NCBI GenBank assembly: GCA_963600795.1
Contig: CAVCDF010000108.1
Coordinates: 7,034 to 71,033 of the forward strand
Source: Cryptobacteroides sp963600795
GTDB lineage: Bacteria; Bacteroidota; Bacteroidia; Bacteroidales; UBA932
Direction: 5' to 3'
DNA length: 64,000 bases
The translations under genes and the position numbers were made by a program. Below the pieces are notes generated by a model, which saw nothing but the letters and a program-made list of their open reading frames with translations, had not been told where the DNA came from and did not search any database. Positions 50,812-59,588 of the stretch are shown here, piece by piece; the stretch's first letter is position 1, and each line of letters opens with the position of its first letter.

Positions 50812-53800
50812 ATGAATAAGTTGCTATACAAATCACTTGGATGTTGGCTCATCTTGGCAGCGGCTTTTCTGCCGGCACGGATGTCGGCGGAAGCACAAAA
50901 AGCCCCTGCCGCGGCGCAGCCGGCCACCGCAGCGCTGACGACAGCAATGCAGCATGCCTCAACAGCACAATCGATGCCAACGGAACAGGGGATCCTGCTC
51001 ACCGGAAGGGTGGTGGACACGGATGGCGAGCCGGTGATCGGAGCCGGAATCGTGTCGGCGGAGAAGAAATCGGTCGGAACGACCAGCGACCTAGGCGGCA
51101 GGTTCAGCCTCAGGCTTCCGGAAGGGGCCAAGTCCGTCATCTTCTCCTCTGTCGGGATGAAAGAGGTTGTCTACAAGATAGTTCCGGGAAAGACCGAAGG
51201 CATCACCATCGTGATGGAATGGGAGGACAACCAGCTCGACCAAGTGGTCGTGACGGGATACGCCCAGACGACAGTCAAGAGGATCACCGGATCCGTGGCC
51301 GTGCTGGATTCCGACAAGTTCACCGCCAAAGCCATCTCATCGGTGGACGCCCTGATGCAGGGAGAGGTCGCCGGTGTGACCGTCTCGGCGACATCCGGAC
51401 AGCCAGGCACCCAATCCACAATAAGAATCAGAGGAGCGAACAACATAAGCGGAAGCAGCCAGCCGCTCTGGGTGGTTGACGGAGTGCCGCTCCAGAGCGA
51501 ATCCCCTTCCCTGACTTCCGAAGAGCTCGCCACCGGAGGCTTCGACAACATATTCGTGAACGGCATCGGCAACATCAATCCGAATGACATCGAGAGCATC
51601 ACGATCCTGAAGGACGCGGCCGCGGCGGCCATTTACGGCTCGAGGGCGGCGAACGGAGTCATAGTCGTGACTACTAAGAAAGGCGAAGCCGGAAAGATGA
51701 GGGTCAGCTACAACAACACCTTCACCCTTTCGATCAAGCCGCAGCGTTCCCTGAACCTGATGGACTCCGCCGAGAAACTTGCCTGGGAGCAGGAACTCTG
51801 GGACGAGTTCTCGGCAGACAAGTACGCCGCCTCCCTGAAGGACAACACGGTGATCTACCCGGTCGTCGGCATTGTCGGCCAGATCAGGGCCGGAGTAGGG
51901 CCATTCGCCTCGATGAAGGGCGACACCGCCGCCCAGGACGCCTGCATCACCTCCCTGCGGGATGTAGACACAGACTGGTACGGCCTGCTTTTCCGCAACG
52001 CCTTCTCGCAGGGGCACCACCTTTCGCTGAGCGGCGGCACCGAGAAGAACACCTACTATGTCGCGCTCGGAGTCAACGACGAGGACGGAATGCTGGTCCA
52101 CAACGACTACAGGCGCTACAACGTCAACACCAAGATGACCCTCAAGCCGACGGACTGGCTCAGGCTGGACCTCGGGATGGAGGCCGCCAGGCAGGAATCC
52201 AAGATGCCTACCTCGACCGTGGACCCGTTCCTCTACGCCTACTTTTCGAACCCTTACGAGAAGGCCTACAACGAGGACGGATCCTACGCGGCGGACAACA
52301 CTTGGTTCACCCTGGGCTACTACAACGGACGCGGAATTCAGGAGGTGATGCCTGAGAACGGCTTCAGCATCCTCCGCGAACTGGACTCCAACTACAGCGA
52401 GACCCGCAACACCAACGGCACCGTCAGGGCGCAGGCCGACTTCAGGATAGCCGAGCCTCTGCACTTCGTCGGACTCGCATCCTACTCCTTCGCCAACAAC
52501 GCCACCGACAAGGTGGTGGACAAGTACACCTACACAGCCTTCAAGGACAGGCTCGGCAACGACGACCGTTCCACGACCAACCTCTACGGCAGCATAGCCC
52601 AGAACCGCACCAACCGCGACAGCTACGTGGTCCGTGGCCATTTCGCCTTCAACAGGACCTTCGGCGATAAGCACACTGTCAACGTGCTGGCGGGAGCTGA
52701 ACTCCGCGGCGCCAACTCCAACACGATCTTCACGAAGCGCTACAACTACGACCCGAAGACCGGCACGACCTCCCTGCCCGCCATCAGCGGCACCACGGAC
52801 GACTGGGTCTCCGACGTCGAGAAGCTGAACGGTGAATATTACAGCAAATCCCGCTACGCGTCTTTCTACGCCTCGGCGGACTACTACCTCGGAAAGACAA
52901 TCGTCCTGAACGCTTCGTTCAGGACCGACGGAAGTTCCTACTTCGGAAGCAACCGTCAGTTCAACCCGACCTGGAGCGCCGGAGCGGCCTGGCACCTGGG
53001 CGAGGAGGACTGGATGAAACGGTCGCTGCCGGCCGTCTCCCACGCCACGCTCAGAACCGCCTACGGCTTCACCGGCGACATCAACACAAGCACCTCCCAC
53101 CTGCTCGTGATGGAATATCTCCAGCAGCAGTACCGCTACTTCGGGGACAACACCTACAGCCTCGGCACGGTCACCTCGGCCCCGAACCCGGACCTCGGCT
53201 GGGAAAAGACCCGGGACGCCAAAATCGGGCTTGACTTCGGACTGTGGAAAGACAGGCTGACCGTCAACTCCGAGTACTACTACAGGCTCAGCACCGACGT
53301 GGTGGCCTCATCCTATGTGCAGAGCACGACCGGGTTCAGCTATGTCTATTTCAATTCGGCCGACATAATGAACAGCGGAGCGGAGGTCACGGTGAACGGG
53401 AAGTTCCTCCAGACGAAGGACTGGAGCCTCGGAGCGGCCGTGAACTTCGCCTGGAACTACAACAAGGTCCTCAAATACACCCCTTCCTCAAGCAGCGGAA
53501 TATCCTCGAAGGACCGCTACGTGGAGGGTTATCCGACGGGAGCGATCATCAGCGGAAAATATGCAGGAATAGCCTCGGACACAGGACTTTATCAGTTCAA
53601 GCTCCGTCCCGACGCAGAGATTTCCTCGGCCACCGACCTCAACAAGGCCGACAACTACAGGTACTATCTCGGCACGACCATAGCCCCGTACACCGGAGGC
53701 TTCAACCTGACGGCCTCCTGGAAACAGCTCAAGCTGAGCGTCAACGGAGTGGTCTCTCTCGGCTCGAAGACCTACGAGAAGATGCGCTTCCCGGCCGGCT

Positions 53801-54240
53801 ACTCGAGCTGCTCGCATTCGGGAGTCAGCACCGAGACCGTCCAGTCGCAGTTCAGCGACCTCTACGGCAACCATCTCAATGTCGAGAAGGACAGAACTTC
53901 CAGATGGACGGCCGAACACACGACCGGGGTCAAATACCCACGCATCTACGACTACTTTGACGCGAAGTACAACTTCTCGTCCTACTATCCGATGGACTAC
54001 AAGATCGTCGACGCCGTGTACCTGAAGAACAATTCCTATGTCCGCATAAAGTCCATCATCCTGACATATTCCCTGCCCGGCGATGCGGTCAAGAAACTCA
54101 GGATGAGGGGCCTCAGCTTCAACCTTTCACTGAACAACTTCTTCACGTTCACTGAATATGACGGGATGGACCCGGAGGTTCCGGGGGCCACCTACCCTAC
54201 AACAAGAAGCATGTCCGGAGGCATAAACGTAGAATTCTAA
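50812..54240 (+). CDS. susC: SusC/RagA-family TonB-linked outer-membrane protein
   Basis: A 1142-residue TonB-dependent transporter for glycans or peptides. A signal peptide (MNKLLYKSLGCWLIL...) is followed by an unusual Ala/Gln/Thr-rich segment (about 25-58). The carboxypeptidase-regulatory-like domain comes next (TGRVVDTDGEPVIGAGI), then QLDQVVVTGYAQTT, the SusC box, the plug with IRIRGANN and PLWVVDGVPLQ, and the 22-stranded barrel ending GGINVEF. No N-terminal STN domain is present, so signalling through an anti-sigma factor is not expected. The ATG at 50812 is preferred over the TTG five codons upstream. SusD follows after 16 nt. Substrate is unknown. Confidence 0.95.
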   Translation: MNKLLYKSLGCWLILAAAFLPARMSAEAQKAPAAAQPATAALTTAMQHASTAQSMPTEQGILLTGRVVDTDGEPVIGAGIVSAEKKSVGTTSDLGGRFSLRLPEGAKSVIFSSVGMKEVVYKIVPGKTEGITIVMEWEDNQLDQVVVTGYAQTTVKRITGSVAVLDSDKFTAKAISSVDALMQGEVAGVTVSATSGQPGTQSTIRIRGANNISGSSQPLWVVDGVPLQSESPSLTSEELATGGFDNIFVNGIGNINPNDIESITILKDAAAAAIYGSRAANGVIVVTTKKGEAGKMRVSYNNTFTLSIKPQRSLNLMDSAEKLAWEQELWDEFSADKYAASLKDNTVIYPVVGIVGQIRAGVGPFASMKGDTAAQDACITSLRDVDTDWYGLLFRNAFSQGHHLSLSGGTEKNTYYVALGVNDEDGMLVHNDYRRYNVNTKMTLKPTDWLRLDLGMEAARQESKMPTSTVDPFLYAYFSNPYEKAYNEDGSYAADNTWFTLGYYNGRGIQEVMPENGFSILRELDSNYSETRNTNGTVRAQADFRIAEPLHFVGLASYSFANNATDKVVDKYTYTAFKDRLGNDDRSTTNLYGSIAQNRTNRDSYVVRGHFAFNRTFGDKHTVNVLAGAELRGANSNTIFTKRYNYDPKTGTTSLPAISGTTDDWVSDVEKLNGEYYSKSRYASFYASADYYLGKTIVLNASFRTDGSSYFGSNRQFNPTWSAGAAWHLGEEDWMKRSLPAVSHATLRTAYGFTGDINTSTSHLLVMEYLQQQYRYFGDNTYSLGTVTSAPNPDLGWEKTRDAKIGLDFGLWKDRLTVNSEYYYRLSTDVVASSYVQSTTGFSYVYFNSADIMNSGAEVTVNGKFLQTKDWSLGAAVNFAWNYNKVLKYTPSSSSGISSKDRYVEGYPTGAIISGKYAGIASDTGLYQFKLRPDAEISSATDLNKADNYRYYLGTTIAPYTGGFNLTASWKQLKLSVNGVVSLGSKTYEKMRFPAGYSSCSHSGVSTETVQSQFSDLYGNHLNVEKDRTSRWTAEHTTGVKYPRIYDYFDAKYNFSSYYPMDYKIVDAVYLKNNSYVRIKSIILTYSLPGDAVKKLRMRGLSFNLSLNNFFTFTEYDGMDPEVPGATYPTTRSMSGGINVEF

Positions 54241-54256
54241 AGAGCCAGGAAAATCC

Positions 54257-55654
54257 ATGAAAAGAACAAGAATATTCATAAAGCCAGTCGCTTGGGCGGC
54301 GCTACTTCTAGCCGCCGCAGGCTGCTCCGGCTACCTCAGCGTCAAGCCGCAGGGCGAAGTGATTCCTGAGACTGACGACGAGTTCGCATCCATCATCCAC
54401 TACCGCCTGAGGCAGATCGAGGGCGGTGAGGATGAATATGTGGTCGGCAACATCGAGGCGATAGTGCATTTCGACGGGGTGGCCGACGACCTCGACGCCA
54501 ACATCCGCAACAATGCCAACCTCCCGTCCTTCGCCGGCGACGAGATCAACAGCCGCCAGCTGGCCTACGAGAACGCCTGGGAGGTCGTCAAGGACTGCAA
54601 CATCGTGATAGAGAACCTTGAGGGACGGGACACCGATGTCGCCAGAGGGGCCCTCGCGGCGGCATATTCAATGAAAGCCATCATCTACTGCAACCTGCTG
54701 AGGGAGTACTGCCAGCCGTGGTCCGACTCGCAGGCTGACGAACTGCCGGGCATCCCGATAGTGGACAAGTTCGACATCAGCGCCACCCCGGCCCGCGGCA
54801 CGATGCGCCAGACCTACGACTATGCCAGGTCGCTCTTCTCTTCGGCGCTCGCCCTGGACCCGCAGGACCCGACCTACGTGTTCACCGAATGGATAATCAA
54901 GGGCTTCCAGGCGCGTCTCGAGTTCTGGTGCGGCCAGTGGGACAACGTCATCACCCTCTGCGAGGACATCCTCTCCGGCAGCGGCTACACCCTCACCCCA
55001 ATTTCTGAATATGCCGACGTGATCAACGCCGAATATGACACGAAGGGCGAGGTGATGGTCCGCTCGTACATCAACAACTCCTGCGACATGGCGTGGTACA
55101 TCAACTATCTGAAGTCCTATATCGGCGCGCGCCCGGCCTGCGCCAGACTCATAAAGCTTTTCGGCGACGAACCGGAGAAGGATGTCCGCTATTCCTGCAG
55201 TTTCGACAAGAAGAGGATGAACGTCAAGAATCCTGTCTGCAGGCTCCGGCTTTCGGAGATAGTGCTGATGCTCTCAGAAGCATATTACCACAAGGGCGAT
55301 GACGCATCCGCACTTAAACTGCTGAACGAATTGAGACGCAACAGGATAGAAGGTGTGACCGACCTGACGGTGGATTCCCTGCCGGAAGTGCGGACCGGGG
55401 ACAGGATCACGGTGGACTGCTACGGACAGCCGCTCACTCCCCTTCTCCAGGCCATCTTCGACGAAAGGCGCAAGGAACTCTACCTTGAGAGAGACCGCTG
55501 GTTCGAGCTGAAGCGGAACGGAAGGCCGGAATGGTGGATCATCAGCAACGGACTGAAATACACCACGAAAGAGTACCTCTACACCTCTCCGATCTCCAAG
55601 TCGGATGTGGACAGGAATCCGGAACTGGTACAGAATCCGGGCTACGTGTATTAA
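54257..55654 (+). CDS. susD: SusD/RagB-family surface lipoprotein
   Basis: A 465-residue glycan-binding lipoprotein. The signal peptide MKRTRIFIKPVAWAALLLAAAGC ends with lipobox AAGC, and the mature protein opens SGYLSVKPQGEVIPETDDEF. TPR-like helices characteristic of SusD include ARGTMRQTYDYARSLFSSAL and ILMLSEAYYHKGDDASALKLLNELR. The C-terminal FDERRKELYLERDRWFELKR is the conserved SusD motif. It forms the lid of the SusC transporter on the outer membrane. The lipid anchor needs lipoprotein export to the surface. Confidence 0.95.
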   Translation: MKRTRIFIKPVAWAALLLAAAGCSGYLSVKPQGEVIPETDDEFASIIHYRLRQIEGGEDEYVVGNIEAIVHFDGVADDLDANIRNNANLPSFAGDEINSRQLAYENAWEVVKDCNIVIENLEGRDTDVARGALAAAYSMKAIIYCNLLREYCQPWSDSQADELPGIPIVDKFDISATPARGTMRQTYDYARSLFSSALALDPQDPTYVFTEWIIKGFQARLEFWCGQWDNVITLCEDILSGSGYTLTPISEYADVINAEYDTKGEVMVRSYINNSCDMAWYINYLKSYIGARPACARLIKLFGDEPEKDVRYSCSFDKKRMNVKNPVCRLRLSEIVLMLSEAYYHKGDDASALKLLNELRRNRIEGVTDLTVDSLPEVRTGDRITVDCYGQPLTPLLQAIFDERRKELYLERDRWFELKRNGRPEWWIISNGLKYTTKEYLYTSPISKSDVDRNPELVQNPGYVY

Positions 55655-55679
55655 AATTTAATTACGGACTGTTAACAAA

Positions 55680-55895
55680 ATGAGTACAAAATCCAGGATA
55701 ATTGCTATATTAGCGGCTGTGTTAGCTAGTGTAAACCTTTGTGGGTGTTCGTACAACGAACTTCCTCCAAAGACAAAGGACGCGGAAAGCTCCTATATCA
55801 AACCTAAAGGAGAGATTCCGACCGATGCGGAAAGAGAGGAAGTCAAGGCAATCAAAGCCGAGTACGAAGCGGCAATCAAGGATGCGGACAAGTAG
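55680..55895 (+). CDS. Small lipoprotein of the SusCD locus
   Basis: A 71-residue protein. The signal peptide MSTKSRIIAILAAVLASVNLCGC leads to a lipobox (Cys23), leaving a mature peptide of about 49 residues with SYNELPPKT and a charged C-terminal helix EREEVKAIKAEYEAAIKDADK. It matches no family I recognise. It starts 25 nt after susD on the same strand and uses AT-richer codons (TTA, GCT, AGT) than its neighbours. Its position between SusD and another surface lipoprotein, with a hairpin-like leader behind it, suggests a structural or accessory part of the surface complex. Translation is plausible but unproven. Confidence 0.72.
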   Translation: MSTKSRIIAILAAVLASVNLCGCSYNELPPKTKDAESSYIKPKGEIPTDAEREEVKAIKAEYEAAIKDADK

Positions 55896-55984
55896 TTCAG
55901 CTTACAATCTGAAACTAAAAAGCCCTTATTCAAGAAAACAAGGCTGACAGAAGAACGGAAGAAACGTTAATTAGTAGTAAAACT

Positions 55985-57265
55985 ATGGTTAAAAGATTCA
56001 TTGCTTTCGTGGCCGCGGCGATAGCGGCGGCCTCCGCTTTCTCTTCCTGCGACAAGGAGGACAAACCGGCCGTCGAGTTCGAGAAGAGCTTCTACACCGT
56101 CCACGCCCAGCGCAGCGTCGACGTGACCGTCGTGCTGAGCGAACCTGCCGCCGCCGACATCTCAGTCGGAATCACGGCGACCGGAGCCGCTTCAAGTTCC
56201 GACTATGAACTCTCAGGAGTTCCAGTCACCGTGAAGGCCGGTCAGACCACCGGGACCTTCAGCGTGAAGAACCTCGGCCTCACCGAAGAGAAACAGCTCA
56301 AACTCAGCATCGTGGCTCCTTCAGGCTATGAGGCGGGAGCGAAGGAGATCACCGTCATCACTCCGGACCCGGAGGAGACGCTGGTATATTCATTCAAAGC
56401 CACCAAAGCCGAGGTGCTCGGCTCATACATCGCACAGATGACGGTCACAGGCGTCGAGTCAGGCGAGGATCTCTCGCTGGGCAGCGATGTCGTCATTCCT
56501 ATGTCCATCACCGGTGATGCCGCCAAATACATCGTGTACGACACGACTCTCGGCGACGGGCCTTGCGCCGTGCTGCCTGCAGGAAAGCGCACCGCCAGCT
56601 TCAGTTTCTCGCTTTCCGAGGGGTTCACAGACGGTGATGCAGTCAGCATAAGTGTGGATCTCGACAAGGCCGAAAGGTTCATTCCGGGTGACAACGAGAC
56701 GCTTGCTCTCACGCTCTTCTCCGTCAACGTTCCTGACAATCTCCTCGGCACCTGGACCTTCGACAAGGTCTTCGACGCCGACGAACTTATGATGTGGTTC
56801 GAGGAGATGGAGGACGATTCCGCCCTTCTTCCGTTGAACAACACCGGCTTCACCCTGACCTTCACCAAGGACGCCGCAGGAGTCGTGACGGTCACGCCTA
56901 ACGACAAGGGGGATTTCGCCAACTATTTCAGGGAGGCCACCGTCACCCCGACCGAGCCTAAGAACTACTCGTCCGAGGGCAAGGTCGTAGGCAAGAACGC
57001 TGTCGAGGAATGCACGATGTTTATGGCAGAGGCAGGCTTCGACGTGCACACCAACAGGTACTACAAGCTGTCGTCAGCCAACAGGGCGTTCAGCAAGACG
57101 AAGGAAAGCCTCGGCGAGGCCGTGGTGGTGTTCACCGTCATCGACGGCAACCTTGTGGTCGAGCTGCGCGACTACGACACCCCTCCGTTCGGAGAGAACT
57201 GGTGGAACGACGCGAAATTCGACGCGGACATGTTCGGTTTCGCTTCGCAGTTCAAGAAACAATAG
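55985..57265 (+). CDS. Surface lipoprotein with Calx-beta-like domains
   Basis: A 426-residue lipoprotein (lipobox SAFSSC, Cys near 22). The first half is beta-rich with VEFEKSFYTVHAQRSVDVTVVLSEPAAADISV and VTVKAGQTTGTFSVKNLGL, resembling the Calx-beta fold that is common in Bacteroidota surface proteins. The second half begins NLLGTWTFDKVFDADELMMWF and is of an unknown type. SusE/SusF-like glycan-binding proteins occupy the same position in many sus operons, but the sequence does not clearly match them. It lies 89 nt after the small lipoprotein and 48 nt before the antiporter gene on the same strand. Confidence 0.8.
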   Translation: MVKRFIAFVAAAIAAASAFSSCDKEDKPAVEFEKSFYTVHAQRSVDVTVVLSEPAAADISVGITATGAASSSDYELSGVPVTVKAGQTTGTFSVKNLGLTEEKQLKLSIVAPSGYEAGAKEITVITPDPEETLVYSFKATKAEVLGSYIAQMTVTGVESGEDLSLGSDVVIPMSITGDAAKYIVYDTTLGDGPCAVLPAGKRTASFSFSLSEGFTDGDAVSISVDLDKAERFIPGDNETLALTLFSVNVPDNLLGTWTFDKVFDADELMMWFEEMEDDSALLPLNNTGFTLTFTKDAAGVVTVTPNDKGDFANYFREATVTPTEPKNYSSEGKVVGKNAVEECTMFMAEAGFDVHTNRYYKLSSANRAFSKTKESLGEAVVVFTVIDGNLVVELRDYDTPPFGENWWNDAKFDADMFGFASQFKKQ

Positions 57266-57313
57266 CATAATTTTCGCAGTCAAACGCATTCTTGCGAACA
57301 TAATTGAACAGGA

Positions 57314-59572
57314 ATGTCTGAAGAATTGAATCTGGTTTCCGACCTGGCCGTTATACTCGTGGCGGCCGGGATTTTCACCATCATATCCAAAGCGCTCAAG
57401 CAGCCGCTTATCCTGGGCTACATCATAGCCGGTTTCATCGTAGGGCCGCATCTCGGCCTGTTTCCGAAACTGACAAGCATGGAATCGGTGGAGCAGTGGT
57501 CGGAAATCGGCATCATATTCCTTCTCTTCGCTCTTGGACTCGAATTCAGCTTCAAGAAGCTGCTGAAGGTCGGAAGCAGCGCCCTGATAATGGCCGGGGC
57601 CAAGTTCATAGGGATGTTCGTGCTGGGTATGATAACCGGCTACGCGCTCAGATGGAGCACGATGGAATGCATATTCCTCGGAGGCCTGCTCTCAATGTCT
57701 TCCACGACCATAATCATCAAGGCATACGATGAGATGGGGCTCAAGAAGAGTCCCCACGCTCCGCTTGTGTTCGGAACCCTGGTGGTGGAGGACCTGATAG
57801 CCATCCTGCTTCTCGTCCTGCTTTCCACGCTGGCCGTGTCCAACAAGTTCGCCGGCGGAGAAATGCTCTGGGGCATCTGCAAGCTTGTTTTCTTCCTTGT
57901 CCTGTGGTTCCTTGTCGGAATCTACATCATTCCTACCGTACTGAGAAAGGCGCACAAGTTTCTCAACGATGAAATCCTGCTCATAGTCAGCATAGGGCTC
58001 TGTTTCGCGATGGTTACGATAGCCAGCCTTGCCGGCTTTTCGTCGGCTCTCGGGGCTTTCGTAATGGGCTCAATACTGTCAGAAACAATCGAAGGGGAAC
58101 ACATAGAGCATCTTGTCAAGACCATCAAGGATCTCTTCGGAGCCGTGTTCTTCGTGTCAGTCGGAATGATGATGGACCCTGCTGTCATCATCGAGCACTG
58201 GGGGACGGTGCTGGTCATCACCCTTGTCACCATCATAGGCATAGTGATCTTCTCGTCAAGCGGAGTCCTGCTTGCCGGACAGGGACTGAAAAACGCGATA
58301 CATTCCGGTTTCAGTCTTGCCCAGCTGGGCGAATTCGCCTTCATCATCGCAGGCCTCGGATGCTCGCTAGGAGTGATGCGTGAATTCATCTACCCGGTGA
58401 TCATCGCAGTTTCAGTCATAACGACTTTCACGACACCTTACATGATCAAGGCAGCAGATCCTGTCACGGAATTCCTTGAAAAGAAACTGCCGAAACACAT
58501 ACTGGACAGGATCAATCCGGACCCGGCGGACAGAGCCGGAAAAAGTTCGGCCGCCGAAGAAAGCGAATGGAAGAGGCTTCTCAAAGCATATTTCCTCAGA
58601 ATCGGCCTATACGGAATCCTCCTGCTTGCCATACTGATCGGCTCGAAACTCTATCTTGAACCTCTGGTCACCAAGATTTTTCCGAAACTGGAAAACACTG
58701 TCGCCGACTGCCTTATTGTAGGCATAACCCTGGCGGTGATGGCTCCGTTCATCTACGGACTCAGTGTCAGCAGCGGCTCGATAAACGCCCCCGCCCGGAA
58801 GCTGCTTGGGGAGAAACCTTCCAACTTCTGGCCAATCCTCTTCCTGATGCTCATCAGAAGTTTCCTTTCCATCGCCTGCGTTCTTGAGGTGTTCATGACA
58901 CATTTCAAGGTTTCAGGATGGTTCATCATCATTGTCACGGCGGCGGGAATAATATTCTTCTACCTTGCAAGACGGTCGGCGCACCGATATTCCTCGATCG
59001 AGATGCGGTTCATGAACAACCTCAACCAGAAAGAGGAGATAGCGAGAAGCCAGGCCCCGGTCACGTCATCGATCCAGGACAAGCTGTCCGGCTACAATGT
59101 GCATCTCGCCCCGCTTGAAGTGTCGCCTGACTCAGAATTCATAGGCAGGGAACTGCAGTTCATCCCGACAATCAGGGAAAGCGGCGTGAACATCATAAAG
59201 ATCCAGAGAGGAACGCACAACATACTCATTCCGCAGGGCAAGGAACACATCTACCCTAACGACAGGCTGCTGGCCGTAGGCACAGACGAGCAGATAGCCT
59301 CGTTCGAGGAAGCGATGAACTCCTCGGTAAAAGCTGCGGACAACAGGGCGGACGACGAGTTCTCCGTGGAGAAGGTGGTTCTCGGCCCGGAATCCTACCT
59401 CACCGGCAAAGTTCTGAAGGAAATGAATATGCGCGCAGCCGGATGCATGGTCATCAGCGTCCTGAGAAACGGGAAGTTCGACACCAACCCGAAGGCTGAC
59501 ACAAGGTTCAGGGAGAACGATGTCGTCTGGCTGGCCGGAACCAAGGAAAGCTGCCGCTGGTTCGGCAAATGA
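57314..59572 (+). CDS. CPA2-family cation:proton antiporter with tandem TrkA-C domains
   Basis: A 752-residue membrane protein. An N-terminal Na+/H+ exchanger domain of about 12 helices (about 5-400) includes QPLILGYIIAGFIVGPHLG and LFALGLEFSFKKLLK, followed by ALGAFVMGSILSET. Next come about four extra helices (about 420-560). Two TrkA-C-like cytoplasmic domains end the protein, the first around SPDSEFIGRELQFIPTIRES and the second around VVLGPESYLTGKVLKEMNMR. No Rossmann RCK-N domain is present. Ordinary KefB/KefC proteins have RCK-N and about 600 residues. This variant is frequent in Bacteroidota. Likely function: K+ or Na+ export against H+. Confidence 0.9.
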   Translation: MSEELNLVSDLAVILVAAGIFTIISKALKQPLILGYIIAGFIVGPHLGLFPKLTSMESVEQWSEIGIIFLLFALGLEFSFKKLLKVGSSALIMAGAKFIGMFVLGMITGYALRWSTMECIFLGGLLSMSSTTIIIKAYDEMGLKKSPHAPLVFGTLVVEDLIAILLLVLLSTLAVSNKFAGGEMLWGICKLVFFLVLWFLVGIYIIPTVLRKAHKFLNDEILLIVSIGLCFAMVTIASLAGFSSALGAFVMGSILSETIEGEHIEHLVKTIKDLFGAVFFVSVGMMMDPAVIIEHWGTVLVITLVTIIGIVIFSSSGVLLAGQGLKNAIHSGFSLAQLGEFAFIIAGLGCSLGVMREFIYPVIIAVSVITTFTTPYMIKAADPVTEFLEKKLPKHILDRINPDPADRAGKSSAAEESEWKRLLKAYFLRIGLYGILLLAILIGSKLYLEPLVTKIFPKLENTVADCLIVGITLAVMAPFIYGLSVSSGSINAPARKLLGEKPSNFWPILFLMLIRSFLSIACVLEVFMTHFKVSGWFIIIVTAAGIIFFYLARRSAHRYSSIEMRFMNNLNQKEEIARSQAPVTSSIQDKLSGYNVHLAPLEVSPDSEFIGRELQFIPTIRESGVNIIKIQRGTHNILIPQGKEHIYPNDRLLAVGTDEQIASFEEAMNSSVKAADNRADDEFSVEKVVLGPESYLTGKVLKEMNMRAAGCMVISVLRNGKFDTNPKADTRFRENDVVWLAGTKESCRWFGK

Positions 59573-59588
59573 TGTCCAGGCCAAGCGG

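Noticed and set aside
51337..53100. Long minus-strand open frame (587 codons) inside susC
   Set aside because: It is antisense to an unambiguous SusC gene, its translation is Val/Gly/Arg-rich without any motif, and such open frames arise easily on the antisense strand of GC-rich genes.
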